From the NCBI GenBank assembly GCA_963662175.1, contig OY759219.1:46988675-47052674 (forward strand): 64,000 nt of DNA, read 5' to 3'. The stretch is from Aradus depressus. Its lineage: Eukaryota; Arthropoda; Insecta; Hemiptera; Aradidae. Position numbers and translations under genes: made by a program. The notes beneath the pieces are model-generated. The model searched no databases, was not told the DNA's origin, and saw nothing but the letters and a program-made list of their open reading frames with translations. The stretch's first letter is position 1, and each line of letters opens with the position of its first letter. Shown here in pieces: positions 54,501-63,598 of the stretch.

Positions 54501-55254
54501 ATGTCTGACGACGAAAGCAATAAGGACGCCAATGATTCCAAATCAAATGTCACTCATGAAATTAATAGAGTTTCGGTAAAAATTCCGCCTTTCTTCCGCA
54601 ACAAACCAAAGGTTTGGTTTTGGCAGATTGAATCCCTTACCCCCCCCCCCCCCCCCCCCTCCTTACTCAGATCTTAAAAAAAGACTCCTGTCTGAATTTG
54701 AGGAAACTGAAGGACGCAAGGTCAAGAAACTTCTCACTGAATTACAATTAGGTGATAAAAAACCCTCACGCCTTTTGCGTGAGATGAGATCCCTTGCAGG
54801 AAGTAATGTCAATGATGAATTTCTCAGGTCAATTTTCCTTGATCGTTTGCCTCATTCTGCCAAATCTATTTTAGCTGCTAGTCACTCCGAGTCTCTGGAC
54901 AATTTGGCTACAATGGCGGACCGTATTTTAGAGGTGACATCCAATCACTCCATGTGTGCTTCCTCAAGTGATCCCCCCTCTTCACGCGACGCATCTTCAA
55001 TTAGTGACCGCTTAACCCAGTTAAAATCAATCATTCAGGAGATGTCTACTCAAATATCTCTCCTAACAACTCGAGGAAGGCCAAATTCAAGAACTAATTC
55101 TCCCCATCCTCGACAACGTTCACGTTCAAGCAAGAAATACTCCACTTGCTGGTATCATTATAAATTTGGTAATCTGGCCAAGCATTGTGAACAACCTTGC
55201 GACTTCAAAAAAGATACATCTTCGAATGAGGGAAACGCACACGGGCCACATTAG
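54501..55254 (+). pseudogene. Gypsy gag, internally deleted
   Basis: ATG at 54501 starts MSDDESNKDANDSKSN, then VSVKIPPFFRNKPKVWFWQI, the conserved gag opening 'PPF....P..WF.Q.E' of CsRn1-group elements. A 20-C homopolymer (54640-54659) replaces the following part, roughly 50 residues by comparison with what I recall of relatives, and shifts the phase. Gag then continues with LKKRLLSEFEETEGRKVKKL, LGDKKPSRLLREMRSLAGSN, FLRSIFLDRLP and LATMADRILEV, and ends with CWYHYKFGNLAKHCEQPC. That W/Y-H-x-K-F-G...C..PC motif is the group's typical end in place of a normal zinc knuckle. Gag would form the particle shell; this copy cannot. Confidence 0.85.
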
Positions 55255-55499
55255 AGGCGGCAGAATGTGACCCAACTTTTAAACGCCGTCTTTTCGTCAG
55301 GGACCTACCCTCCAGCAACATGTTTTTAATTGACTCAGGAGCAGATATTTCGGTAATTCCACCCTCTAAGGCGGAAAGTCTGGCAACACAGCAGCATTTT
55401 CTTTATGCAGCCAATGGGTCGCCTATTCGAACTTATGGAAAGAAGTTTCTTAAACTGGATTTGGGACTCAGAAGAAACTTCGGATGGGTTTTCACTATA
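55255..55499 (+). pseudogene. Gypsy aspartic protease, truncated
   Basis: In a different phase from gag: FKRRLFVRDLPSSNMF, then LIDSGADISVIPPSKAE with the DSGA catalytic triad, then LYAANGSPIRTYGKKFLKLD and FGWVFTI, where it is cut by the long-inverted-repeat element. The retropepsin second half (the conserved I-x-G-x-D/N-F-L block) is missing, and is not found after the insertion either. Confidence 0.85.
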
Positions 55500-56102
55500 G
55501 GGTCATTCTTTTTAAAATTTACCCATCATTTTGTCGAGGCTCACCGAATCAGCTGAAATTTTTTTTACAGTTTCCTACATCATCGAAAAGTAAAAAAACG
55601 ATTTTGTCGATTTTTTTTGTCAAGTCATAATCGTAAGAAAAATAAATTTTAAATTATCTTGAAAAAATCGTTTAAAAACTGGTCAAACGTAAATTGACGT
55701 ATACGCAGAAAAAATCGGTGTTCTATTTTTTTATATCTGTATAGTCCAATTAACAGAAAAACGTGTCAAATTAAAGTGCGCATACAAGTATGATCGAGTT
55801 TTAATTCGATTAATGCAAAATTGACCTATGTCGATAAAAATTAATTACTCAAATACTCCATCACCGATTTTGGGTTTCTTGTATGCAAAATGTTAAGGAC
55901 ACTTGGACCTAACATCCTACAAATTTTCATCCATGTAAAAACATTATTTTCAATTTTATGGTCATTTTAATTTTTTATTTATTTTAGGATAATGAAAACA
56001 TTCGATTAAACAACACTATTATTGATTTATTTACATCTTATTGATTCATTTTCATTCGAGGTGCCTGTTTTTGACAGCTTTCAATTATTCAATTATCATT
56101 AA
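55500..56102. repeat. Left 600-bp terminal inverted repeat
   Basis: It pairs with 57555-58171. Near-identity is visible throughout, for example CACCGATTTTGGGTTTCTTG at about 55862 and its complement at about 57790. It ends at TTAA, where the piggyBac-like end begins. Confidence 0.9.
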
Positions 56103-56905
56103 CCCTTCAGTGTGCGCGTGTTTTCCCATAACAAGAGTGCGCGCGTGGCTGTGTTAACACCGCACATACATTTTTCGACGTTTCATCTTTTTTTTTTTCT
56201 AATTTTAAACAATATTCTTACTGAATTAGATTATGAAGGTCAAAGGAAATACATTTGAATGTACTAGAAACTTTTTTTATTTAAAAAAATACAAAAATGC
56301 TCTTTGGCACATAAGTAATGGAAAAAATAACTCTTTTTTTTTCAACCAGTAAGTAAGACGTGAATATACATAAAAATTATGCTAATATAATATGCTTAGG
56401 TATATAACTACTGATTTTCTCAGGGAAAAAAAGGACCAAAAAAAAAATTTTTTATCAAATATTTCACTAGAAAAATACCTTTCAAAAGAAAAAAATGAGC
56501 TGCATTTCGGAACGTCTTGTAAGAAACCATACATGTTTAACTTCCTTCAATTTTGATATGTACCTAAATCATGAAAAACTGGGAAACAAATCAAACTTTC
56601 AATAGGTAGATACATATAACACATTAGACACAGACACTGGAAGGAACATCATTTTTCAATCTCCGTCTTCAAAGTCTTGACGACATTCATCACAAATTAC
56701 TTCACGTTCGCTGTGATTTTTGCATACATTTCGTTGGCACGTATTGCAGGTAACCTCTGTCTTCGTATTCTTGTGTGTACCGCAAATGAAACATATTTTT
56801 TTCCCTTGGGAATCATTTGATCAGATAACTTCTTTAGACATACATTTTTGCGTGGGGCGGTCCAAACACCGCTTGTTTGGGCGCGTGGCTGTCTTCACAC
56901 CGCAA
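56103..56905 (-). mobile_element. piggyBac-like element fragment
   Basis: At TTAA (56099-56102) the sequence changes to CCCTTCAGTGTGCGCGTG. PiggyBac-type elements insert at TTAA and begin CCC. The minus-strand frame ending at 56657 encodes a cysteine-rich C-terminal domain of piggyBac type. The other end of this element, with a second TTAA, is not found; GCGCGTGGCTGT followed by ACACCGCA occurs at both 56142 and 56880 in the same orientation. Confidence 0.6.
56657..56905 (-). pseudogene. piggyBac transposase C-terminal Cys-rich domain
   Basis: The minus-strand frame reads RPNKRCLDRPTQKCM, a TGA stop after SKEVI, and then CFICGTHKNTKTEVTCNTCQ, RNVCKNHSEREVICDEC, and ends DFEDGD. Spacing C-x2-C ... 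C-x2-C ... C-x3-H ... C-x2-C is that of the cross-brace cysteine domain ending many piggyBac transposases, which binds element ends. The catalytic D, D, D region upstream is absent, since other transposase sequence follows at 56928. It could instead be the C-terminus of the neighbouring DDE protein, since strand and order allow it; the TTAA-CCC terminus makes me prefer piggyBac. Confidence 0.55.
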
Positions 56906-56927
56906 ACAGAGGTCACTGACTTCACAG

Positions 56928-57500
56928 CTAGTTGACGACTGACTGGCAGGAGTGGGACGCGAAGAAGATGGCGGCATGTGCTCGATTCACTGTGCCACCT
57001 AGCCCATCGCTAGGACCTTTGCCATGTGATGTGGCAAAAAAGTGCCATTCTGCAGGGATGCCAAAATCCTCTTCATGCAAACTCAGGTTTAAGATGTTGA
57101 ATCGATTTTTGTACTGGGACGCGGCTCCATCAGACAGATATATCACTTTTTTCAGTTCAGGGACTTTTGTTTTCAAATAATTGATCAACAATTTTTGAAA
57201 GTAATTAACAGCTGACGTGTTGTGCTCCAAGTCGTCAGAAATAATTACGAAGTTGAGAATGTGATCCTTGGCCTCCCACGTAGCAGCAAAAAGGGTGAAC
57301 TGTCGCCTGTGAATTGTTCCAGTGTACACCTTGTGCACTGTTCTGCAGGACAAACGAATAATTTTCGGAGAAATCGGCCACTACAATGACTTCGCCATCA
57401 GAGGCATCGTTCCTCGCTTGTCGAAAATATCCTGATTGCTGCTTCGTGGCGTAGTGGTGTGGCGCAAGTTGTTCCAGTTGTAGTAATACAACATTTACAG
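56928..57500 (-). pseudogene. DDE-like transposase of the long-inverted-repeat element
   Basis: On the minus strand: VIVVADFSENYSFVLQNSAQ, then WNNSQATVHPF, a one-base phase change in a T run (near 57296), then LNFVIISDDLEHNTSAVNYF, KKVIYLSDGAASQYKNRFNI, and EWHFFATSHGKGPSDGLGGT. The combination D-F-S/A-E-N-Y-S-F ... SDGAA-Q-YKN ... F-ATSHGKG--DG-GGT is a protein family I have seen as 'uncharacterized' in insects and Hydra. I read the D in DFSENY and the D in SDGAA as likely catalytic carboxylates, which is inference. The N-terminal domain is missing: the stretch before 57500 quickly enters the right inverted repeat. Confidence 0.6.
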
Positions 57501-57554
57501 AGCAAAGGGCACTCGTGGCGCCATCTGTTCAAAATTAAAATGACCATAAAATTG

Positions 57555-58171
57555 ATTAATGATAATTGAATAATTGAAAGCTGTAAAAAACAGGCACCTC
57601 GAATGAAAATGAATCAATAAGATGTAAATAAATCAATAATAGTGTTGTTTAATCGAATGTTTTCATTATCCTAAAATGAAAAAAAAATTAAAATGACCAT
57701 AAAATTGAAAATAATGTTTTTACATGGATGACAATTTGTAGGATGTTAGGTCCAAGTGTCCTTAACATTTGGATGCAAGAAACCCAAAATCGGTGATGGA
57801 GTATTTGAGTAATTAATTTTTATCGACATAGGTCAATTTTTCACTATTCGAATTAAAACTCGATCACACTTGTATGCACATTTTAATTTGACACGTTTTT
57901 CTGTTAATTGGACTATACAGATATAAAAAAATAGAACACCTACTTTTTTCACACGATTTTCTTCTGCGTATACGTCAATTTACGTTTGGCCAGTTTTTAA
58001 ACGATTTTTTCAAGATAATTAATTTTTTTTTTTTTTGCGATTATGACTTGACAAAAAAAATCGACAAAATCGTTTTCTTACTTCTCGATGATGTAGGAAA
58101 CTGTAAAAAAAATTTAAACTGATTCGGAGATCCTCGACAAAATGATGGGTAAATTTAAAAAAGAATGACCC
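57555..58171. repeat. Right 600-bp terminal inverted repeat
   Basis: Reverse complement of 55500-56102 with scattered substitutions and small T-run length changes (for example near 58022-58035). Confidence 0.9.
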
Positions 58172-59064
58172 TCTTCATAAATACTCAGATCTACTTCGGA
58201 AATATCCTAATATGCTCCAGGAACGACCAACATTCAATTCTCAGGTTGTAGATCATGATATTACTCATACCATTGACAGTACTGGTCCTCCTATATCAGC
58301 GAGACCTCGACGACTGCCACCGGATAAATTGATTCAGGCCAAACATGAATTTGAACAGATGTGTGCCATGGGAATTTGTCGTCCATCTAAGAGCAGCTGG
58401 TCCAGTCCTCTGCACATGGTGCCAAAAAAGGACTGTTCTTGGAGGCCTTGTGGTGATTATAGGCGCTTAAATTCCATAACCAAGCCGGACAGATATCCTG
58501 TGCCTCATTTACACGACTTCAATTCTCAACTTGCTGGTAAGGAAATATTTAGCAAAAATGACCTTGTCAAGGCATTTCACCACATCCCTGTAGCTGTAGA
58601 ACATATTCCGAAAACAGCTGTTGTGACACCTTTTGGGCTTTTCGAATTTTTGAAACTTCCTTTCGGACCTCGGAATGCGGCCCAGTCCTTTCAAAGATAT
58701 ATTCATCGTGTACTTGAAGGCTTACCCTTTGTGTATGCTTATCTTGACGATTTATTAGTGGCATCTGGTAACGAAGAGGACCACAAACGCCATTTGGACC
58801 TCTTATTTGAGAGGCTCAACAAGAACTCCATCAATATTAATCAATATCTCAAAATGCATATTTGGAGTGTGTGAGATAGAGTTTTTAGGCTACAAGGTTA
58901 GTAATGACGGCATAGCTCCTCTTCCTGAACGTGTGAAGGTCATTCAGGAGTACCCCTTGCCTGTTACAATCGAAGGCCTTAGGCGATTCCTAGGGCTAAT
59001 CAACTTTTACAGAAGAGCATTGCCAAATACGGCTGCGACTCAACAACCACTTTTTGATCTTTGA
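58172..59064 (+). pseudogene. Gypsy reverse transcriptase
   Basis: It begins right after the inserted element with LHKYSDLLRKYPNML, then the RT domain: ARPRRLPPDKLIQAKHEFEQ, WSSPLHMVPKKDCSWRPCGD (with YRRLN), FSKNDLVKAFHHIPV (catalytic Asp of motif A), TPFGLFEFLKLPFGPRNAAQ and VYAYLDDLLVAS (the YxDD box). Near 58840 a frameshift moves the phase, after which FLGYKVSNDGIAPLPERVKV and LRRFLGLINFYRR follow. A TGA at 59062-59064 lies after QPLFDL. This enzyme copies the element RNA into DNA in cytoplasmic particles. The catalytic residues are present, but the frameshift and stop inactivate it. The CsRn1-type assignment comes mainly from gag. Confidence 0.92.
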
Positions 59065-59559
59065 GGTGTTGTGAAGAAACGAGATCAAAGAAAAATTCAA
59101 TGGACTCCGAACACAATTCAATGGACTCCGAACACAATTCAATGGACTCCGAACACAATTCAATGGACTCCGAACACAATTCAATGGACTTCGAACACAA
59201 TTCAATGGACTCCGAACACAATTCAATGGACTCCGAACACAATTCAATGGACTCCTGACACGGAAACATCATTTAATAAGCTCAAGCAAGAACTTGCCAA
59301 TGCGACTCTGCTTGCACATCCCTCGTTGGACGCACAACTCATTCTTTCTGTTGATGCTTCTGATGTTGCTGTGGGTGCCTCACTTCACCAAACTACTTGT
59401 GGAAAATTACAACCACTAGGTTTTTTTTCCAAGAAGCTCAACAACTCTCAAAAAAACTATAGTACGTATGACCGTGAATTGCTTGCTGCATACACTGCTG
59501 TGAGGTATTTTCGCCACACCCTTGAAGCTCGTCATTTCACTATATACACTGATCATTAA
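59065..59559 (+). pseudogene. Gypsy RT connection and RNase H, truncated
   Basis: In the same phase as the preceding segment, after the TGA: GVVKKRDQRK, eight 7-residue repeats, and ETSFNKLKQELANATLLAHP. The RNase H-like domain follows with ILSVDASDVAVGASLHQ (catalytic Asp), PLGFFSKKLNNSQKNYSTYD and RELLAAYTAVRYFRHTLEAR, ending HFTIYTDH at 59559. Normally the chain continues with the rest of RNase H and integrase; here LTR sequence follows directly. Confidence 0.88.
59092..59259 (+). repeat. 21-bp coding repeat, 8 copies, in frame
   Basis: The unit ACAATTCAATGGACTCCGAA plus C encodes TIQWTPN. It repeats exactly every 21 bp from the first ATTCAATGG at 59095 to the eighth at 59242. Copy 5 has TTCG for CCG (S for P). 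Relatives carry a single I-x-W-T-P at this place, so the array is an expansion of one codon block. Confidence 0.95.
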
Positions 59560-59577
59560 TTTCCAGCCATAGCAACA
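59556..59577 (+). repeat. 3' LTR remnant (22 bases)
   Basis: TTAATTTCCAGCCATAGCAA then CA, identical to the last bases of the 5' LTR at 52242-52263. The rest of the 3' LTR is deleted. Confidence 0.75.
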
Positions 59578-59860
59578 ATATCATAGAGGACAGACAAACC
59601 AGTACTTGATGAAGATTGCATTTCAGTTAATCTAAAAGGTGAGTTCTTTGTTTAAAATGTTCAGTTCAACTGGTATTTTAAATGGAAAATATAAAAAAAA
59701 AAAGTGAGACAGTTTTTACGTTAAAACGGGAATTGATTTTTTGCATGACCTTGATCTTATAGCTCATTGAATACCAAAAATAAGAAACAAAACAGTTTAT
59801 CGCACAACAGAGTATGGAGGACAATAATTGTACGTATATAAACGGTTTGTGATTAGCTTC
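59578..59860. other. AT-rich spacer
   Basis: No gene seen. Confidence 0.5.
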
Positions 59861-60170
59861 CATGGTTATGAAGATCCTGCCATATCGCCACCAGATGTCG
59901 TTCTCCAACGCCAACCGACCGTTTGTGCTAACAAACTCAACATTGGACTCACAATGTGGCTTCTGAATTCTCATACTAAATTTTATGTCGATGTATCCAT
60001 TACATCGGCAGTTATTGCGAGTTTTGAGTTCAGCCTCCTTTTATCTCCTTCTCTTTGGCCGATTTGGCTAAAAATAAATACCTGTCGTCCTTACGGATTC
60101 TGGATACACATAAAATCCTCAGTTGAAAATTTCATATCGAATTTTTGACTGATTAAATAATTTCCTCCAT
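59861..60170 (+). repeat. Dispersed repeat family C, plus orientation
   Basis: CGACCGTTTGTGCTAACAAA, TATGTCGATGTATCCATTAC and ATCGGCAGTTATTGCGAG are the landmarks, then CGTCCTTACGGATTCTG. Diverged copy. Confidence 0.65.
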
Positions 60171-60799
60171 ACATCATACACTATACAACCGGAAAAGTAA
60201 AAATACGGTCACAAATTGTTAATTTTCAACGCATTTGTAGAAGTTTACATGGTTTTATATCGTCAAAAAACATAGTTAAGAAAAAACTGCAAAATATAAA
60301 AGAAAATTAGGAAAAAAAAATGCAAAATTTACTACGAGAAAACTTTATTTCTTTAATATCTAAATACATTCTCTAGGATGTTTAAGATATATATATATTT
60401 TTTTTTTAATAAATATTTTTAAAATACAAAATTTACAAGAAACATTTATAATATAACAATTTTACTTTACTTTATGATTTTTCAAATTTAATTTCTTGGA
60501 AGATAATAAATAAAATAGAACATAGACAGACAGGTGACTAGGAACATTAAAAATAATAATAATACGTTAACAATTGACTTGGAAAATGGTAATAAGACTT
60601 ATAAACCTATTTTATTTTGGCATTTCACATTTGGCTATAAAATAGTTTATAATTACATTAAGAATTTAAGAATGTACATTTTTCTTCTTACATAACAAGG
60701 TTCATTTAAAGGAAGAGAAAGGAGTTAAGAAGTTCTAGAAGACAACATTAAATACCCAGATTGTACTTCTACAAAAAATAAAAAAAAGTAGTTTGTGAA
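60171..60799. other. AT-rich spacer
   Basis: Strongly AT-rich; no gene or structured repeat seen. Confidence 0.55.
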
Positions 60800-61085
60800 T
60801 TGTTTATCCAGTAAGTTTCTACTCTCCCTCCAAACCCTGTTCCTCTTCGGCCTATTTGACTGAAAATCAACAGGTATGTCTTGTACAGGGATTTCTATAA
60901 ATTTTCGTGTCGATATATTCATTACACTGGCAGTTATTAGAGAGGTTGATTTGAGCCCTCCCCAAGTTGGCTGTAAATCAATACGTGTCAATTACTGCCT
61001 TTTCGATATATATATATATATACAATTTCTTGTCAATATATTCATTCTATCGGGAGTTATTGTGTTCACAGACAGACTTCAAATA
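60800..61085 (+). repeat. Family C fragments beside the LINE
   Basis: GTGTCGATATATTCATTACA with CTGGCAGTTATTAGAG, and a second weaker unit TTGTCAATATATTCATTCTA with TCGGGAGTTATTGTG. A short (TA)n lies at 61006-61021. Confidence 0.6.
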
Positions 61086-61255
61086 ATTTTTGGTCACGGA
61101 TTCGGACAACATGTGTTCCAGTGACAATTCTCAACTCATGGGGGGTGGAGTAGATCGCGTCCTCGTCGTGCCCCCTGGACGTAGAGAGTGTGAGAATAGA
61201 GATCTCATATACTGTCTGTGACTAAACGATCTACACTTTCGCCAGCAGCCCAAAA
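61086..61255 (+). other. LINE 5' segment, possibly the end of ORF1
   Basis: GC-richer sequence begins abruptly near 61086. A frame from ATG at 61110 reads MCSSDNSQLMGGGVDRVLVV and stops at TGA about 30 bases before ORF2. This may be the last part of a truncated ORF1 or simply 5' leader; no domain is visible. Confidence 0.35.
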
Positions 61256-62580
61256 ATGAATCGGCGAATAAGAAACAGAAATCAAAATCAAAATGGCCCT
61301 TATCAGGGCCAGGACAAAGCCCGCCCGGGACGTCTTCGGATGGTTTTCTGGAATGCGGGTGGTTTAACTCATGACAAATTCAGCGAGCTGAAGCAATTTG
61401 TTTTATTACATGACATAGATGTCTTCGGAATTGTCGAAGCAGGAGCTGCTGCTGATAAAATGGAATACTTTCAAGCACCTGGATACCAAATGTATTCCCT
61501 AAACCGATCGCGGCAGGTGGCCAGTGGTATTATAGTGGCAGCGAAGACATCAATTTCTGTTGTTTTTAAAATATGTCATCAACCCATTACAAATGATGCT
61601 TTGGAAGCGGTACAACTTAAAATTTGGAAGGATAAAATGCATAGAAGCGTAATAGTGGCATATAACCCACCAAGAAACAAACCGCACCTAATGTGGTTAG
61701 AAACACTCTGGAGCAAAAATGACATATTTTATGGTGACATGAACGCACCATCTAAGACCTGGGGTTACTCGTACACTTCGGATGTGGGTGCGATCCTGGA
61801 ATCGTTTATTAATTCTAATCCAGTGGAATATATTGAAAATGTGAGCGCTAGCCCTACGTTTCTCTCGTATGCAGGGCACAAAGGTCACCCAGACATCCAC
61901 CTAGCTCATCCGGCTATCACAGCATCAATCCACCATACTATCGAAAATCCACCTGGAGGTTTTGGTCACAAGCTAATGTTAGTGTCATTACAGCATAGCC
62001 CACATGTGCAGAACGCACCCCAAAGAGCCAAATGGAATATGAAGAAAGCAAATTGGGAAACGTATAGGAATGTAACAAACGCCTCAATTGTAGAAAATCT
62101 TTTCTGTCATGATGTTGATAAAACATATAAAAAACTGAAGGACAGTATTGTTAAATGTGCGCGGCAAGCGATTCCTAGAGGTAACGTTAAGAAACATAGG
62201 CCTTTTTGGAATGACACACTCCAGAAAATGAAAGAAGAGAGAGACGCAGCTCGCACACGCTTAGAATCAACGAATAACGCTGAAAATCTGGTAAATCTGA
62301 AAAGAACTACGGCAGTGTTTAAAAGAGAAATAATACAAGCAAAGAGACAATCTTTCCGTACGTTCTTAGAGAAGCTTGATTTCAGAAAAAACGGTGTCGA
62401 AGCTCACAGATTCCTCTCCAAATTAAACAAGAATAATGAAATTAGAAATAACCCTATACTCGTGGAAGGGAAGTCCTATAACACGGCAAGAGAAATAGCC
62501 AACATTTTCTGTAAGCACTATGCAAAAACGAGTAACTTCAAAACTAGGTCAAGACTAGGAAAGCCGATTCGCTACGGAAT
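61256..62580 (+). pseudogene. LINE ORF2: APE-type endonuclease and linker
   Basis: From ATG at 61256: a basic N-terminus, then RMVFWNAGGLTHDKFSELKQ (Asn of the WN motif), IDVFGIVEAGA (catalytic Glu region), SGIIVAAKTSISVV, FYGDMNAPSKTWGY (GD-N motif) and GHPDIHLAHPAI (with the D-I motif). This is an apurinic-like endonuclease that nicks the target for priming. After it come KWNMKKANWETYRNVTNASI and a charged, helical linker before the RT. In the GD-N region the usual H-x-x-W is SKTWG. The phase is lost near 62580 (around ATCTGTTCTACAGCG), and the frame beyond that to 62725 is an artefact. Confidence 0.85.
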
Positions 62581-63101
62581 ACAATCTGTTCTACAGCGAA
62601 ATCACCTTGGCAGAGATGACCAGTGCATTGGCACACACAAAACTAGGCAAGGCCGCTGGCCCGGATGGAATCCTCCCAGAGATGATAGTGAATTTAGGTA
62701 CGGAAGCAAGGATAGTAATTCGTAAGTTTATTAACTTGGTATGGAAGAAGCATTTCCCTGACGAGTGGCGGAAAGCCGAAGTCATACCTATTCTGAAGAA
62801 AGCTAAGAGTGCTGATGCCCCTGGTCACTTCAGACCAATATCACTCACTAGTGTCTTCTCAAAAATATATGAAAAGATTGTTCTAAATAGGCTCATGGTG
62901 TTCGTAGAAAGTCAACACCTGCTCTCTGATAACCAAGCAGGTTTCCGACAGCACCGAAACACAGCAGAACAGGCGGCCAGGCTGTCACAACACATCAAGG
63001 ATGGATTCCATAGAAAGCAGAGCACCTTGGCCGTGTTTGTAGATTTCAAAACAGCTTTCGATCGGGTATGGAGGAAGAAACTAATAAACAAACAAACTTG
63101 A
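62581..63101 (+). pseudogene. LINE ORF2: reverse transcriptase, first half
   Basis: In a new phase: FYSEITLAEMTSALAHTKLG, KAAGPDGILPEMI (the KAAGPDGI block of non-LTR RTs), WRKAEVIPILKKAKSADAPG, HFRPISLTSVFSKIYEKIVL, LLSDNQAGFRQHRNTAEQAA, and LAVFVDFKTAFDRVWRKKL (motif A with catalytic Asp). The phase breaks at ATAAACAAACAAACTTG: the extra AAAC looks like a slipped 4-base unit, after which the next phase continues LEKLGVSG. Confidence 0.88.
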
Positions 63102-63598
63102 AAAACTTGGGGTGAGTGGGCGGTTACTGTACACTATCGCATCGTTCCTCGCGCAGAGATATATTAGGGTAAGATACCAGAACACAACCTCTTGGTACAA
63201 GCAGACAAAACATGGGCTGCCGCAAGGCTCGGTGCTGAGTCCCTTCTTATTCAACCTCTTCATAGATGACGTAGTCAGCATAATTGAGAGTATACCAGGA
63301 GTCAATGCCCTGCTCTATGCGGATGATTTAGTTATATGGGCGAGTAGTATTAATATCAAAGCACTGGAAGCAGCGCTGAATAGTGTTCTTGATAAGCTTG
63401 AATCATGGGCAAATGATAATGAAATGGAAATTAATAGCTCAAAAACGGAATTCCAACTGTTCACACTCTCTACAAAGCAGCAGCACGTGAATCTCAGGTA
63501 TAAAGGCCTGCCGTTACAGAGGACTGAAGGAGCGACCTACCTTGGAGTAAAGCTAGACAAAAAGTTAAGTTGGGGGAAGCACACGGAGAAGGCAGGCA
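63102..63598 (+). pseudogene. LINE ORF2: reverse transcriptase, second half
   Basis: It continues as GRLLYTIASFLAQRYIRVRY, KHGLPQGSVLSPFLFNLFID (motif B), NALLYADDLVIWASS (the YADD catalytic box), LESWANDNEMEINSSKTEFQ and TYLGVKLDKKLSWGKH (motif E and thumb). The chain breaks near 63595, where the open frame ends in a false NSETL and stop. The YADD box is intact. Confidence 0.9.

Larger units (their letters stand above)
55500..58171. mobile_element. DNA transposon with about 600-bp terminal inverted repeats
   Basis: The left end GGGTCATTCTTTTTAAAATT then TACCCATCATTTTGTCGAGG matches the reverse complement of the right end ending at 58171. The match continues with small differences over roughly 600 bp (left to about 56102, right from about 57555). 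Long words are shared, such as TGTTAAGGACACTTGGACCT. The interior carries a transposase relic on the minus strand (57500-56928) and a piggyBac end. The flanking bases (TATA before, TCTT after) do not match, and gypsy sequence of well over 100 bp is missing at this point, so no target duplication can be read. Superfamily uncertain; a Sola-like element is one possibility. Confidence 0.8.
52032..59577 (+). mobile_element. Ty3/gypsy retrotransposon (CsRn1/Kamikaze-like), nested and truncated
   Basis: The 5' LTR is followed by leader, gag, protease, RT and a partial RNase H; integrase and almost all of the 3' LTR are missing. Outer flanks are ATAT (52028-52031) and ATAT (59578-59581), a 4-bp duplication that supports these limits. 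Two DNA transposons have inserted: a Tc1 element at TA in the leader (52328-54448) and a long-inverted-repeat element between protease and RT (55500-58171). Without them it is under 3 kb. The RNase H frame stops at TDH, and the next bases are the last 22 of the LTR, so a deletion joined pol directly to the LTR end. Confidence 0.85.

Noticed and set aside
56720..56935. 71-codon frame on the plus strand
   Set aside because: It is the antisense of the piggyBac-type cysteine domain, whose C-x2-C pattern lies on the minus strand.
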